Shown: one piece after another, positions 14,615 to 22,243 of the stretch
Layout of the letters: each line of letters starts with the position of its first letter
Numbering within the stretch: position 1 is the stretch's first letter
From: an uncultured Marmoricola sp.
GTDB taxonomy: Bacteria > Actinomycetota > Actinomycetes > Propionibacteriales > Nocardioidaceae
Length of the DNA: 29,147 nucleotides
Direction: 5' to 3'
Assembly: GCF_943913695.1 (NCBI RefSeq)
Contig: NZ_CALTZE010000032.1
Location: forward strand, 1-29,147
Position numbers and translations under genes: made by a program
Notes under the pieces: generated by a model
Told to the model about the DNA's origin: nothing
Seen by the model: only the letters and a program-made list of their open reading frames with translations
Databases searched by the model: none

Positions 14615-15814
14615 GTGGCGACCACCGCGGAGGAGGCGCTGGCGCTGCTGCGCCGCGAGGTGCTCGACGACGAGCGGCTGGTGCGCGCGCTCGCGACAGG
14701 ACGCCGCAAGGGGCAGCCGGCGCCGCGCTGGCGCCGCGTCGAGCTGCGCTGGGTCGACCTCAAGGCCGGCCGCCGGCTCCAGCAGACGGCCTACGACGAG
14801 ACGCAGGCGCACACCTCCAACCACGCCGACGCGGCCGAGGCGCTCGACACGCTGCTGGGCGAGGCCTACGCGCACTGGCACGTGGAGACCGCCACCCACA
14901 CCCACCAGCTGCGCGTGACCAAGCGCGGGCAGGCCCAGCTGCACACCCGCGAGCGCGAGGAGCCGGTGGCCGTCACGCGCACCCACGACCGCAGCAAGGA
15001 GCGGCTGCTCGACCCGGGCAGCCCGGTGCTCCGCGCGCTGGGGATCACCGACGACCAGGGCCGCACGAAGCCGTCGCGGCAGGCCAAGCTGCGCCAGGTC
15101 GAGCAGCTGGTCCGCGAGCTCTCCACAGCCCTCGAGGCCGCCACCGCCGCGGGCGCCGTACGCACCGCGACCGCCGACGACCCACTGCGCGTGGTCGACC
15201 TGGGCTGCGGCAACGCCTACCTCACGTTCGCGGCCCACGCGTGGCTGGCTGAGCGGCTGCCGGTGCGTGTCACCGGCGTCGACGTCAAGGAGCAGTCGCG
15301 GCGCCACAACGCCGACCTCGCCGCGCAGCTGGGCGTGAGCGACCAGGTGGAGTTCGTGCGGGCCGGCATCACCGACGCCGAGCTGCCCCGCGACCCCGAG
15401 GTGGTGCTCGCGCTCCACGCCTGCGACACCGCCACCGACGACGCCCTCGCTCGGGCCGTCGGGTGGGGCGCCGGCCTGGTGCTCGCCGCGCCCTGCTGCC
15501 ACCACGACGTCTCGGCGCAGCTGCGCGCTGCCTCGCCGCCCTCGGCGTACGCCGCCCTGGTGCGCGACGGCATCCTGCGCGAGCGCTTCGCCGACACCCT
15601 CACCGACGCGCTCCGCGCCTCGCTGCTGCGCCAGCGCGGCTACCGCGTCGACGTGGTCGAGTTCGTCGAGAGCACGCACACCCCGCGCAACACCCTGCTG
15701 CGCGCCGTACGCACCGGGGCGCCCGCGCCCGAGGGGGAGCGCGAGCGCTACGACGCGCTCGTCGCCGACTGGGGGCTCCACCCGGCCCTGGCCGAGCGCC
15801 TGGGATCCGCGTGA
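14615..15814 (+). CDS. class I SAM methyltransferase (Methyltransf_32-like)
   Basis: A 399-residue protein with an N-terminal helical region (1-185) and a C-terminal Rossmann methyltransferase domain. The SAM-binding motif I is VVDLGCGNAYLTF, starting near residue 193. Motif II follows at VTGVDVKEQSRRHNADLA, and the conserved APCCHHD (about 292-298) is typical of the GSTCD/Methyltransf_32 family. The methylated substrate is not known; some relatives are suggested to act on RNA. Start GTG at 14615, 6 nt after the micropeptide stop. Its stop codon overlaps the next start (GTGA, 15811-15814), so the three genes form a tight operon. Length is normal for the actinobacterial homologues. Confidence 0.87.
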   Translation: MATTAEEALALLRREVLDDERLVRALATGRRKGQPAPRWRRVELRWVDLKAGRRLQQTAYDETQAHTSNHADAAEALDTLLGEAYAHWHVETATHTHQLRVTKRGQAQLHTREREEPVAVTRTHDRSKERLLDPGSPVLRALGITDDQGRTKPSRQAKLRQVEQLVRELSTALEAATAAGAVRTATADDPLRVVDLGCGNAYLTFAAHAWLAERLPVRVTGVDVKEQSRRHNADLAAQLGVSDQVEFVRAGITDAELPRDPEVVLALHACDTATDDALARAVGWGAGLVLAAPCCHHDVSAQLRAASPPSAYAALVRDGILRERFADTLTDALRASLLRQRGYRVDVVEFVESTHTPRNTLLRAVRTGAPAPEGERERYDALVADWGLHPALAERLGSA

Positions 15815-16767
15815 GCCTCGCGGCCCTGGCCGCGGTCATGTCGCTGCTGGCGGGGGCTGCGACGCCCGCGGACGCCCCGCCCTCGGACGCCCCCCGCGAG
15901 GTGTTCCGCTGGCAGGACCCGCGCATCGCCGAGAGCAGCGGGCTGGTCGACCTCGGCGAAGAGATGGTCACGACCAACGACTCCGGTGACGGCGCCCGGC
16001 TCTACGTCGTGGACGACTCCGGGCGCACCGTGCGCACGGTCGACTACGGCGCGCAGGTCCGCGACGTCGAGGCGCTCGCACCGGCGGGCGGACAGCGGGT
16101 CTGGGTCGGCGACCTCGGCGACAACACCCGCTCGCGTGCGACCGTGCGGGTGCACCTCGTCGACGTCGCGGCCGGCGCCCGGCCGCTCGTGGCCAGCTAC
16201 GACCTGCGCTACCCCGACGGACGCTCCCACGACGCCGAGTCGCTGCTCCAGGACACCTCCGGCCGCCTCGTCGTGATCACCAAGTCGATCGCGGGCGGCG
16301 AGGTGATGCAGGCGCCACGCACGCTGCGCGACGACCGGGTCAACCAGCTGCGCGCGGTCGCCTCGGTGCGCACCCTCGCGACCGATGCAGCCCTCGACCG
16401 GCGTAGGGGCGAGGTGCTGGTGCGCGGCTACGCCGGCGTCGGGGTCTACGACGCCGCCAGTTGGGAGCAGGTCGGCTCGCTGGAGGTGCCGCCGCAGCCG
16501 CAGGGCGAGTCGATCTCGGTCGGCCCCGGTGGCCGGGTCCGCGTTGGCCGCGAGGGCGCGGGCACCGCCGTGTGGCAGCTGCCGCCGCGAGACCGTACGC
16601 CGACGCAGGAGGCCACGACCTGGCCACCACCCGCGGTCCCGGCAGGCACGGCCCCGGCCACGCGTCCCGGGCCGGCACTGCCCGTGGTGATCGGCGTGGC
16701 CGGCGCCGGCACGGTCCTGCTCGGCGCCCTCGCCGTGAGCGCACGGACTCGCCGCCGTCCACGGTGA
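15811..16767 (+). CDS. secreted protein with C-terminal membrane anchor
   Basis: 318 residues. Residues 1-22 form a Sec signal peptide ending around AGAATPADA. The body (about 35-255) is built of short beta-strand units such as EMVTTNDSGDGARLYVVDDSGRTVRTVDY and GQRVWVGDLGDNTRSR, suggesting a beta-propeller. A Pro/Ala/Thr-rich linker (about 260-290) leads to a membrane helix VVIGVAGAGTVLLGALAV and the tail ARTRRRPR. This gives a surface protein held by a C-terminal helix with a basic stop-transfer tail. The sortase-type LPxTG motif is absent. The start overlaps the methyltransferase stop by 4 nt, implying coupled translation. Function unknown; binding or sensing of an extracellular partner is a guess. 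Confidence 0.75.
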   Translation: MSLAALAAVMSLLAGAATPADAPPSDAPREVFRWQDPRIAESSGLVDLGEEMVTTNDSGDGARLYVVDDSGRTVRTVDYGAQVRDVEALAPAGGQRVWVGDLGDNTRSRATVRVHLVDVAAGARPLVASYDLRYPDGRSHDAESLLQDTSGRLVVITKSIAGGEVMQAPRTLRDDRVNQLRAVASVRTLATDAALDRRRGEVLVRGYAGVGVYDAASWEQVGSLEVPPQPQGESISVGPGGRVRVGREGAGTAVWQLPPRDRTPTQEATTWPPPAVPAGTAPATRPGPALPVVIGVAGAGTVLLGALAVSARTRRRPR

Positions 16768-16803
16768 TGTCGATCGGGGACGGAGGAGGGGGTACGCAGC
16801 AGC

Positions 16804-17313
16804 ATGGAGCTGATCGTCGTCCGTGGTGACATCACCGACCAGGAGACCGACGCGGTGGTGAACGCCGCCAACCGTGGGATGCGCGGGGGCGGTGGCGTCG
16901 ACGGGGCGATCCACCGCGTGGGTGGTCCGGCGGTGCTCGAGGACTGTGTGCGCCGGTTCCCCGACGGGCTCGCGACCGGGGACGCCGGGTGGACCACGGC
17001 TGGCCGGATGCCGGCGCGGTGGGTGATCCACGTGGTGGGGCCCAACCACACTCGCGGCGAGCGCGACCGCTCGCTGCTCACCTCCTGCTACTGCCGCGCA
17101 CTCGCCGTGGCCGACGAGCTGGGTGCCCGCACGGTCTCCTTCCCGCTTGTCTCCGCGGGCGTCTACGGCTGGCCGCGCGAGGACGCCGCCCTCGCGGCGG
17201 TGGAGACGCTGCTCGGGACCCCGACGCAGGTCGAGGAGGCGCGGCTGGTGGCCTTCGGCCCCGACGCGGAGCAGTTGCTGCGCGAGACCGTCGCGCGCGC
17301 CGCGCTCGAGTAG
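16804..17313 (+). CDS. macrodomain protein, ADP-ribose-linked deacylase/hydrolase
   Basis: A 169-residue stand-alone macrodomain of the MacroD/YmdB type, which binds ADP-ribose and commonly hydrolyses O-acetyl-ADP-ribose or removes mono-ADP-ribose from proteins. Motifs are VRGDITDQETDAVVNAAN (residues 6-23, with Asn20 and Asn23), the catalytic-loop GGGGVDGAIHRVGG (28-41) including the conserved Asp33, and LVSAGVYGWP (115-124). Length is typical. Start ATG at 16804; the nearest GGAGGAGG lies 16 nt upstream and is too far to be an ordinary ribosome binding site. A sirtuin encoded 7 kb away produces O-acetyl-ADP-ribose, a possible metabolic link but not a genomic one. Confidence 0.92.
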   Translation: MELIVVRGDITDQETDAVVNAANRGMRGGGGVDGAIHRVGGPAVLEDCVRRFPDGLATGDAGWTTAGRMPARWVIHVVGPNHTRGERDRSLLTSCYCRALAVADELGARTVSFPLVSAGVYGWPREDAALAAVETLLGTPTQVEEARLVAFGPDAEQLLRETVARAALE

Positions 17314-17335
17314 GCCCCCGGGCGCCGGTCCAGGA

Positions 17336-18445
17336 TCAGCTGGTGAGGAAGCCCGCGACCTCGTCGATCGCCGCGAGCAGGCGTGAGACGTCGTCGTGCT
17401 CGACCGCGGGGAAGGTCGCGATCCGCAGCTGGTTGCGGCCGAGCTTGCGGTAGGGCTCGACGTCGACGATGCCGTTGGCGCGCAGGATCGCGGCGACCTC
17501 GGCGGCGTCGACGCCGTCGAGGTCGACGGTCGTGACCACCAGGCTGCGCGCCGACTCCTCGCGCACGAAGGCGCTCGCCCACGGGGTGCGGCCGATCCAA
17601 TCGTCGATCACGCGCGAGGAGAGCGTCGTACGCCGCACCATCGCCTCCAGGCCGCCCTCGGCGAGCATCCAGTCGACCTGCTCGGCGAGCAGGAAGAGGG
17701 TGGCGACGGCGGGGGTGTTGAGGGTCTGGTCCTTGCGCGAGTTGTCGATCGCCTGCACCAGGTCGAGCGACGGCGGCACCCACCTCTCGCGCGTCAGCCG
17801 CTCCGCCCGCTCGATCGCGGCGGGGGAGAGCACCGCGACCCACAGACCGCCGTCGGAGGCGAAGCACTTCTGGGGGGAGAAGTAGTAGGCGTCGGTCGCG
17901 GCGAGGTCGACCGGCAGGCCGCCCGCGCCGGAGGTGGCGTCGACCAGCACGAGCGCGTCGTCGCCGACGCGGCGTACGGGCGACATCACGCCGGTCGAGG
18001 TCTCGTTGTGCACGAAGGCGTAGGTGTCGACGCCGTCCTCGGCCTCGGGCAGCACCAGCGCGCCGGGCTCGGCCCGGCGTAAGGACGGCTCGGCGAGGAA
18101 GGGGGCGGCCGCGACGGCGTCGGCGAGCTTGCCACCGAACTCCCCGAGCACGGTGCACTGCGCGCGCGACTCCACCAGCGCCAGCACGGCGGCGTCCCAG
18201 AAGACGTGGGTGCCGCCGTTGCCGAGCACCACCTCGTAGCCGTCGGGCAGGGCGAACAGGTCCCCCAAGCCCTCGCGCACGCGGCGTACGAGCTGCTTGA
18301 CCGGCGTCTGGCGGTGCGAGGTGCCCATCAGCGAGGCGCCGGTCGCGGCCAGCGCCTCGAGCCGGTCGACCGGCACCTTGGACGGACCGGAGCCGAAGCG
18401 CCCGTCACGGGGGAGGGTGTCCTGCGAGATGACGTAGTCGGGCAC
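17336..18445 (-). CDS. serC: phosphoserine aminotransferase
   Basis: A 369-residue PLP enzyme of the SerC family that converts 3-phosphohydroxypyruvate and glutamate to phosphoserine and 2-oxoglutarate; it also takes part in pyridoxal phosphate biosynthesis in some bacteria. Visible features are PRDGRFGSGPSKV at the N-terminus, VLGNGGTHVFWDAA, VLVDATSGAGGLP, and the Schiff-base Lys193 in YYFSPQKCFASDGG. The form (DGRFGSGPSKV, about 370 residues) is that of actinobacterial SerC. The GTG at 18445 is chosen because the frame upstream is a shadow of the divergent gene and GAGACT lies 6 nt before it. It shares an 18-bp intergenic region with the GNAT gene. Confidence 0.95.
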   Translation of the reverse strand: MPDYVISQDTLPRDGRFGSGPSKVPVDRLEALAATGASLMGTSHRQTPVKQLVRRVREGLGDLFALPDGYEVVLGNGGTHVFWDAAVLALVESRAQCTVLGEFGGKLADAVAAAPFLAEPSLRRAEPGALVLPEAEDGVDTYAFVHNETSTGVMSPVRRVGDDALVLVDATSGAGGLPVDLAATDAYYFSPQKCFASDGGLWVAVLSPAAIERAERLTRERWVPPSLDLVQAIDNSRKDQTLNTPAVATLFLLAEQVDWMLAEGGLEAMVRRTTLSSRVIDDWIGRTPWASAFVREESARSLVVTTVDLDGVDAAEVAAILRANGIVDVEPYRKLGRNQLRIATFPAVEHDDVSRLLAAIDEVAGFLTS

Positions 18446-18463
18446 CCGCCTAGTCTCGCAGTC
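18446..18463. promoter_or_regulatory. overlapping divergent leaderless promoters of serC and GNAT gene
   Basis: The 18-bp gap holds TAGTCTC (18451-18457). Read on the plus strand, TAGTCT is a -10 box 7 nt before the GTG at 18464. Read on the minus strand, GAGACT is one 6 nt before the GTG at 18445. Both genes would be leaderless, with polymerases competing for one site. Confidence 0.5.
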
Positions 18464-18958
18464 GTGCCGCACCTCCCCGCGTGGCGTGTCGAACGCCGGT
18501 CGCTCGACCATTCCGACGCCGCCGCCCTGGTCGAGGAGGTGCAGCAGGAGTACGTCGCCCGCTACGGCGGCCGCGACGAGACGCCGATCGACCCGGCCTA
18601 CTTCGAGCCGCCCGACGGCGCCTTCTTCGTCGGCTACCTCGACGACGAGCCGGTCGCCACCGGCGCGTGGCGGCGCAGCGACGTGGTCGTCGACGGGATC
18701 GACCGCGTGGTCGAGGTCAAGAGGATGTACGTCGCCCCCCGCGCGCAGCGCCGGGGGCTGGCGCGGCTGCTGCTCGGCCACCTCGAGCGCACCGCCGCCG
18801 AGGCCGGCGCGGGCGCCGTCGTGCTCGAGACCGGGATGCGCCAGCCCGAGGCGATCGCGCTCTACGAGTCCAGCGGCTACGAGCCGGTGCCGAAGTTCGG
18901 CTTCTACCGCGACTCGCCGCTCTCGCGCTGCTTCGGCAAGCGACTTCCACGAACCTAG
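18464..18958 (+). CDS. GNAT-family N-acetyltransferase
   Basis: A 164-residue GNAT protein that would move an acetyl group from acetyl-CoA to an amine. The core is WRVERRSLDHSDAAALVEEVQQEY, then GAFFVGYLDDEPVATGAWRR, and the acetyl-CoA-binding motif A VKRMYVAPRAQRRGLARLLLGHLE with QRRGLA as the pyrophosphate loop; LETGMRQPEAIALYESSGYE is motif B. Length is standard. The substrate is unpredictable. Start GTG at 18464, with TAGTCT 7 nt upstream. The gene diverges from serC with only 18 bp between start codons. Its 3' end lies 50 nt before the secreted peptidase-like gene. Confidence 0.92.
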   Translation: MPHLPAWRVERRSLDHSDAAALVEEVQQEYVARYGGRDETPIDPAYFEPPDGAFFVGYLDDEPVATGAWRRSDVVVDGIDRVVEVKRMYVAPRAQRRGLARLLLGHLERTAAEAGAGAVVLETGMRQPEAIALYESSGYEPVPKFGFYRDSPLSRCFGKRLPRT

Positions 18959-18980
18959 GACAAAACAGACAACCCGGGCT

Positions 18981-19008
18981 TAGCGTGGGGGGGACTTGGA
19001 GGTCCCCC
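18981..19008 (+). promoter_or_regulatory. -10 box, hairpin and Shine-Dalgarno before secreted protein
   Basis: TAGCGT (18981-18986) is a -10 candidate. GGGGGAC (18989-18995) and GTCCCCC (19002-19008) form a perfect 7-bp stem whose 6-nt loop contains most of the GGAGG ribosome binding site (18998-19002), directly before the GTG at 19009. Confidence 0.4.
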
Positions 19009-19614
19009 GTGCTTCGAAGACTCGCCCTGTCCCTGCTCGCCCCCACGCTGGTCCTGTCGGGGCTCGCGCTGGTCGGCCCCGCCGGGCCGGCCGCTGCCGC
19101 CGAGCCGGCGCCGGTGGAGGACTACGCGTCCTACGACGGCCCACGTGCGTGCAAGCCCAAGGCCCAGCCCGGCACCCTCAACCTGCGGGCCTGGACGGTC
19201 GCGACCTACGGCGGCGGTGCCGGCGGCACCAGCCGCGCGTGCCGCGGCAAGCCGACCAGCGAGCACCAGGAGGGCCGCGCCTTCGACTGGACCGTGCAGG
19301 CCACCCGCAAGGCCGACCGGGTGCGCGTCAACCGATGGCTGGCCGCGCTCCTCGCCACCGGCCCGAGCGGCGAGGCCCACGAGCTCGCCCGCCGGATGGG
19401 CGTGATGTATGTGATCTGGAACGACAAGATGTATGCGTCCTACCGCCAGTTCGCGCCGACGCCCTACGTCTACAGCTCGTGCCGCGGCAAGCCGCTGAAG
19501 AAGTGCTCGGCCACCTTCCGGCACCGCGACCACGTGCACGTCTCGCTCTCGCGCGCGGGTGCGCAGGCCCGCACCAGCTGGTACGCCACCCCGCAGGCCC
19601 GCCGCTACCGCTGA
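19009..19614 (+). CDS. secreted peptidase-fold protein (M15/VldE-like)
   Basis: A 201-residue exported protein. Residues 1-34 are a Sec signal peptide ending in an Ala-rich AAAA cleavage region. The mature part resembles the actinobacterial DD-peptidase/Hedgehog-fold group: SEHQEGRAFDWTVQ carries a metal-ligand-type His and Asp, and FRHRDHVHVSLS supplies a second His cluster. Also conserved are the Cys pairs and RMGVMYVIWNDKMY. This suggests a zinc-dependent D,D- or L,D-peptidase or cell-wall binding protein; activity is not proven because one ligand cannot be placed with certainty. The GTG at 19009 has GGAGG 6 nt upstream. It is convergent with the citrate synthase gene, 24 nt away. Confidence 0.8.
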   Translation: MLRRLALSLLAPTLVLSGLALVGPAGPAAAAEPAPVEDYASYDGPRACKPKAQPGTLNLRAWTVATYGGGAGGTSRACRGKPTSEHQEGRAFDWTVQATRKADRVRVNRWLAALLATGPSGEAHELARRMGVMYVIWNDKMYASYRQFAPTPYVYSSCRGKPLKKCSATFRHRDHVHVSLSRAGAQARTSWYATPQARRYR

Positions 19615-19638
19615 CGCCCCGGTCTCAGACGACGGGCC

Positions 19639-20769
19639 TCAGGTCACCGGCTCGTCGTCGGCGGTGGCGTCGGCCCACGCGGAGTTCCAGCCGTCGATCG
19701 AGTCGGCCGGCCGCTCGCCGGGGCCGGCGTAGACGGCGGAGGGGCGGATCAGCCGGCCGGTCTGCTTCTGCTCCAGGATGTGGGCCGACCAGCCGCCGGT
19801 GCGCGCACAGGTGAACATCGAGGTGAACATCGGCGCCGGCACCTCGGCGAAGTCGAGCACGATCGCGGCCCAGAACTCCACGTTGGTCTCCAGCACCCGG
19901 TCGGGGCGCCGCTCGCGCAGCTCGGCCAGCGCGGCCTTCTCCAGCTCGACGGCGACCTCGTAGCGCGGTGCGTCCAGCTCCTTCGCCGTACGCCGCAGCA
20001 CCCGCGCCCGCGGGTCCTCGGCGCGGTAGACGCGGTGGCCGAAGCCCATCAGCCGCTCGCCCTTGTCGAGCAGGCCCTTGACGTAGGCCGACGCGTCGCC
20101 GGACTGCTCGACCTGCTCGATCATGCCGAGCACGCGGGAGGGGGCGCCGCCGTGGAGCGGGCCGCTCATCGCCCCGATCGCGCCGGAGAAGGCGGCCGCG
20201 ACGTCGGCGCCGGTCGAGGTGATCACCCGGGCGGTGAAGGTGGAGGCGTTCATGCCGTGCTCGGCCGCGGAGCTCCAGTAGGCGTCGATCGCCTTGACGT
20301 GGTCGGGGTCGGCCTCGCCCTTCCAGCGGATCAGGAAGCGCTCGGCGAGGCTGCGGCCCTGGTCGACCTCGGTCTGCGGCACGATCGGCTGGCCGATGCC
20401 GCGCGCCGACTGGGCGGCGTAGGACAGCACCATCACGGCGATGCGCGAGAGGTCGGTGCGCGCCTGCTCGTCGGAGATGTCGTAGGTCTGGCCCATGCCG
20501 AGCATCGGCGCCAGCATCGCCACGCCCGCCTGCACGTCGGCGCGCACGTCGCCGGTGTGGATCGGCAGGTTGTAGGGCTCGGCCGGCGGGAGGCCCGGCT
20601 CGTAGGTGCCGTCGATGAGCAGGCCCCACACCTTCTCGAAGGGCACCCGGCCGACGAGCTCCTCGATGTCGACGCCGCGGTAGCGCAGCGCCGACCCCTC
20701 CTTGTCGGGCTCGGCGATCTGGGTCTCGAAGGCGACGACGCCCTCCAGTCCGTGGTGTACCTCGGTCAT
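19639..20769 (-). CDS. gltA: citrate synthase 2
   Basis: A 376-residue citrate synthase, condensing oxaloacetate and acetyl-CoA at the entry to the TCA cycle. Active-site residues are in place: His171 in AAEHGMNAS, the catalytic His206 in GPLHGGAPS and His245 in GFGHRVYR, with Asp306 in IVLDFAEV as the base. Compact length and RPSAVYAGP near the C-terminus match the actinobacterial citrate synthase 2 (CitA, as in M. tuberculosis Rv0889c). The ATG at 20769 has a GAGAGGGA ribosome binding site, so unlike its neighbours this gene has a 5' leader. It diverges from pdxH, with 134 nt between the starts. A second, longer citrate synthase elsewhere in the genome is likely. Confidence 0.95.
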   Translation of the reverse strand: MTEVHHGLEGVVAFETQIAEPDKEGSALRYRGVDIEELVGRVPFEKVWGLLIDGTYEPGLPPAEPYNLPIHTGDVRADVQAGVAMLAPMLGMGQTYDISDEQARTDLSRIAVMVLSYAAQSARGIGQPIVPQTEVDQGRSLAERFLIRWKGEADPDHVKAIDAYWSSAAEHGMNASTFTARVITSTGADVAAAFSGAIGAMSGPLHGGAPSRVLGMIEQVEQSGDASAYVKGLLDKGERLMGFGHRVYRAEDPRARVLRRTAKELDAPRYEVAVELEKAALAELRERRPDRVLETNVEFWAAIVLDFAEVPAPMFTSMFTCARTGGWSAHILEQKQTGRLIRPSAVYAGPGERPADSIDGWNSAWADATADDEPVT

Positions 20770-20891
20770 GGAAGTCCCTCTCGGTCGTGGCAGGCGTCAC
20801 ACTGTGCTGCGCATTCTGCACTGGTCGCCGCCAGCGGGGCAGGGCGGGACGGCTGGTTGCGCAGAAGGGGAGTGGGCCGCTCGTGCGTGGA

Positions 20892-20897
20892 TACGTT
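20892..20897 (+). promoter_or_regulatory. -10 box, leaderless pdxH
   Basis: TACGTT with exactly 6 nt before the ATG at 20904. It decides this start over an upstream in-frame TTG/GTG extension. Confidence 0.6.
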
Positions 20898-20903
20898 GGG
20901 CGC

Positions 20904-21593
20904 ATGAGCCGCGACGCCCCCGACCCCGGGTCCTCCGACACCTCCGAGCGCCTGGCCGCGCTGCGACGCGAGTACGGCGACGCGGGGCTCGACGTCGGCG
21001 ACCTCGCCGACACGCCGGTCGCGAGCTTCGAGCGCTGGCTGCAGGAGGCGATCGACTCCGGGCTCCACGAGCCCAACGCCATGGTGGTCAGCACCGTCAC
21101 CGCCGACGGCCGCCCCGACTCGCGGATGGTGCTGCTCAAGGGCGTCGACGAGCGCGGCTTCGTCTTCTACAGCAACTACGAGTCGGCGAAGGGGGAGCAG
21201 CTCGGCGCCCACCCTCGGGCCGCGCTGCTCTTCCCCTGGCACGACCTGCAGCGCCAGGTGCGGGTCGAGGGTCCGGTCGAGCGGGTCTCGCGCGAGGAGA
21301 CCGAGGCCTACTGGGCGCAGCGGCCGCGCGGCTCCCAGCTCGGCGCCGTCGCCTCCCCGCAGTCGCGCGAGGTCGCCTCCCGCGAGGGGCTCGACGAGCT
21401 GCAGGCCGCGGCCGAGGCCCGCCACGAGGGCGGCGAGGTGCCCGTGCCTGACCACTGGGGCGGCTACCGCGTGCAGCCGGAGACCGTCGAGCTCTGGCAG
21501 GGGCGCAAGGGCCGCATGCACGACCGGCTGGTCTTCCGCCGGGACGGCGCAGACCACGGTGACGGCTGGCGCGTCGTACGCCTCGCGCCGTAG
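20904..21593 (+). CDS. pdxH: pyridoxamine 5'-phosphate oxidase
   Basis: A 229-residue FMN enzyme that oxidises pyridoxamine or pyridoxine 5'-phosphate to pyridoxal 5'-phosphate, the last step of de novo and salvage PLP synthesis. Family features: EPNAMVVSTVTADGRPDSRMVLLKGVDERGFVFYSNYES in the FMN-binding barrel, AALLFPWHDLQRQVRVEG, ETEAYWAQRPRGSQLGAVASPQS, and the C-terminal WGGYRVQPETVELWQGRKGRMHDR with its substrate-binding Arg and His. Length is typical. The ATG at 20904 is supported by the leaderless promoter. Its product is the cofactor for SerC encoded 2.5 kb away, and SerC itself can feed PLP synthesis. Confidence 0.96.
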   Translation: MSRDAPDPGSSDTSERLAALRREYGDAGLDVGDLADTPVASFERWLQEAIDSGLHEPNAMVVSTVTADGRPDSRMVLLKGVDERGFVFYSNYESAKGEQLGAHPRAALLFPWHDLQRQVRVEGPVERVSREETEAYWAQRPRGSQLGAVASPQSREVASREGLDELQAAAEARHEGGEVPVPDHWGGYRVQPETVELWQGRKGRMHDRLVFRRDGADHGDGWRVVRLAP

Positions 21594-21732
21594 GCGCCAG
21601 CACCTTCTCGCGGCACTGGGCCATGTCTTCCTAGACCAGTCGTCGGCGAGCGTGACCCGTCGACGCGGGGGTGCGTTGAGGGGATCGTCCGCACCACGGG
21701 GGGTTGCGGACCTCACTTCCTGGAGGTGCCCG

Positions 21733-22155
21733 ATGACGGTGCTGACCGCCACTCGTCCGGCCAAGCCGGCCACGACCGCGAGCACGCGGACCGAGGCCAC
21801 GACGTGGACCTTCGACGTCGACCGCGTCTCGGTCAACGACGTACGCCGCGTCGTGGCGGGGATGTTTGCCGGGGGGTCGCGATGGGCCCAGGTGCGTCAG
21901 CTGCGCACCGGTCGTCACCGCCCGATGCTGCGCGCCGAGGTGTCGCTGTGGGCCGACGCCGTGGTCCGCGAGGCGGGACCCGTCATGGGTGACATCCAGC
22001 GGGCGCACGGCCTGGGTGCCCAGCCGCTCGGCGCACGCCCCTTCCTCGTCGTGGTGTGCAGCGACGCGATCGTGCTGCGGTGGGACACGGCGCTCGGCGG
22101 CCACGTCGAGGGCTCCGCCCTGCTGCGCCGGCTCGCCGCCGCGACGCGGGTCTGA
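21733..22155 (+). CDS. conserved hypothetical protein
   Basis: A 140-residue protein starting MTVLTATRPAKPATT with a Thr/Ala-rich N-terminus, then a compact alpha/beta region (about 28-138): FDVDRVSVNDVRRVVAGMFAGGSRWAQVRQLRTGRHRP and GARPFLVVVCSDAIVLRWDTALGG. No catalytic motif, signal peptide or membrane segment is recognised. Start ATG at 21733, with TGGAGG seven to eight nucleotides upstream, so this gene has a leader. The 139-nt gap after pdxH contains no clear terminator. High third-position GC supports it as coding. It is convergent with the acidic-protein gene, with a strong hairpin between them. Confidence 0.7.
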   Translation: MTVLTATRPAKPATTASTRTEATTWTFDVDRVSVNDVRRVVAGMFAGGSRWAQVRQLRTGRHRPMLRAEVSLWADAVVREAGPVMGDIQRAHGLGAQPLGARPFLVVVCSDAIVLRWDTALGGHVEGSALLRRLAAATRV

Positions 22156-22198
22156 GCGTCGTCATGGCCCTGGCCATCGGCAGGGAGGTCCTGTGGTG

Positions 22199-22228
22199 CC
22201 GGCTGCCGCTGCGCGCGGCAGCGCCCGG
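22199..22228. terminator. bidirectional hairpin between convergent genes
   Basis: GCTGCCGC (22202-22209) pairs perfectly with GCGGCAGC (22215-22222) around a 5-nt loop, and outer CCG/CGG pairs extend the stem. It lies centrally between the stops at 22155 (plus) and 22244 (minus). There is no U tract. Confidence 0.6.
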
Positions 22229-22243
22229 ACCGCGCCTTCCCGC

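Noticed and set aside
16640..16767. LPxTG sortase anchor in the surface protein
   Set aside because: The segment before the C-terminal helix reads ALPVVIG without the Thr-Gly pair, so a simple membrane anchor is assumed.
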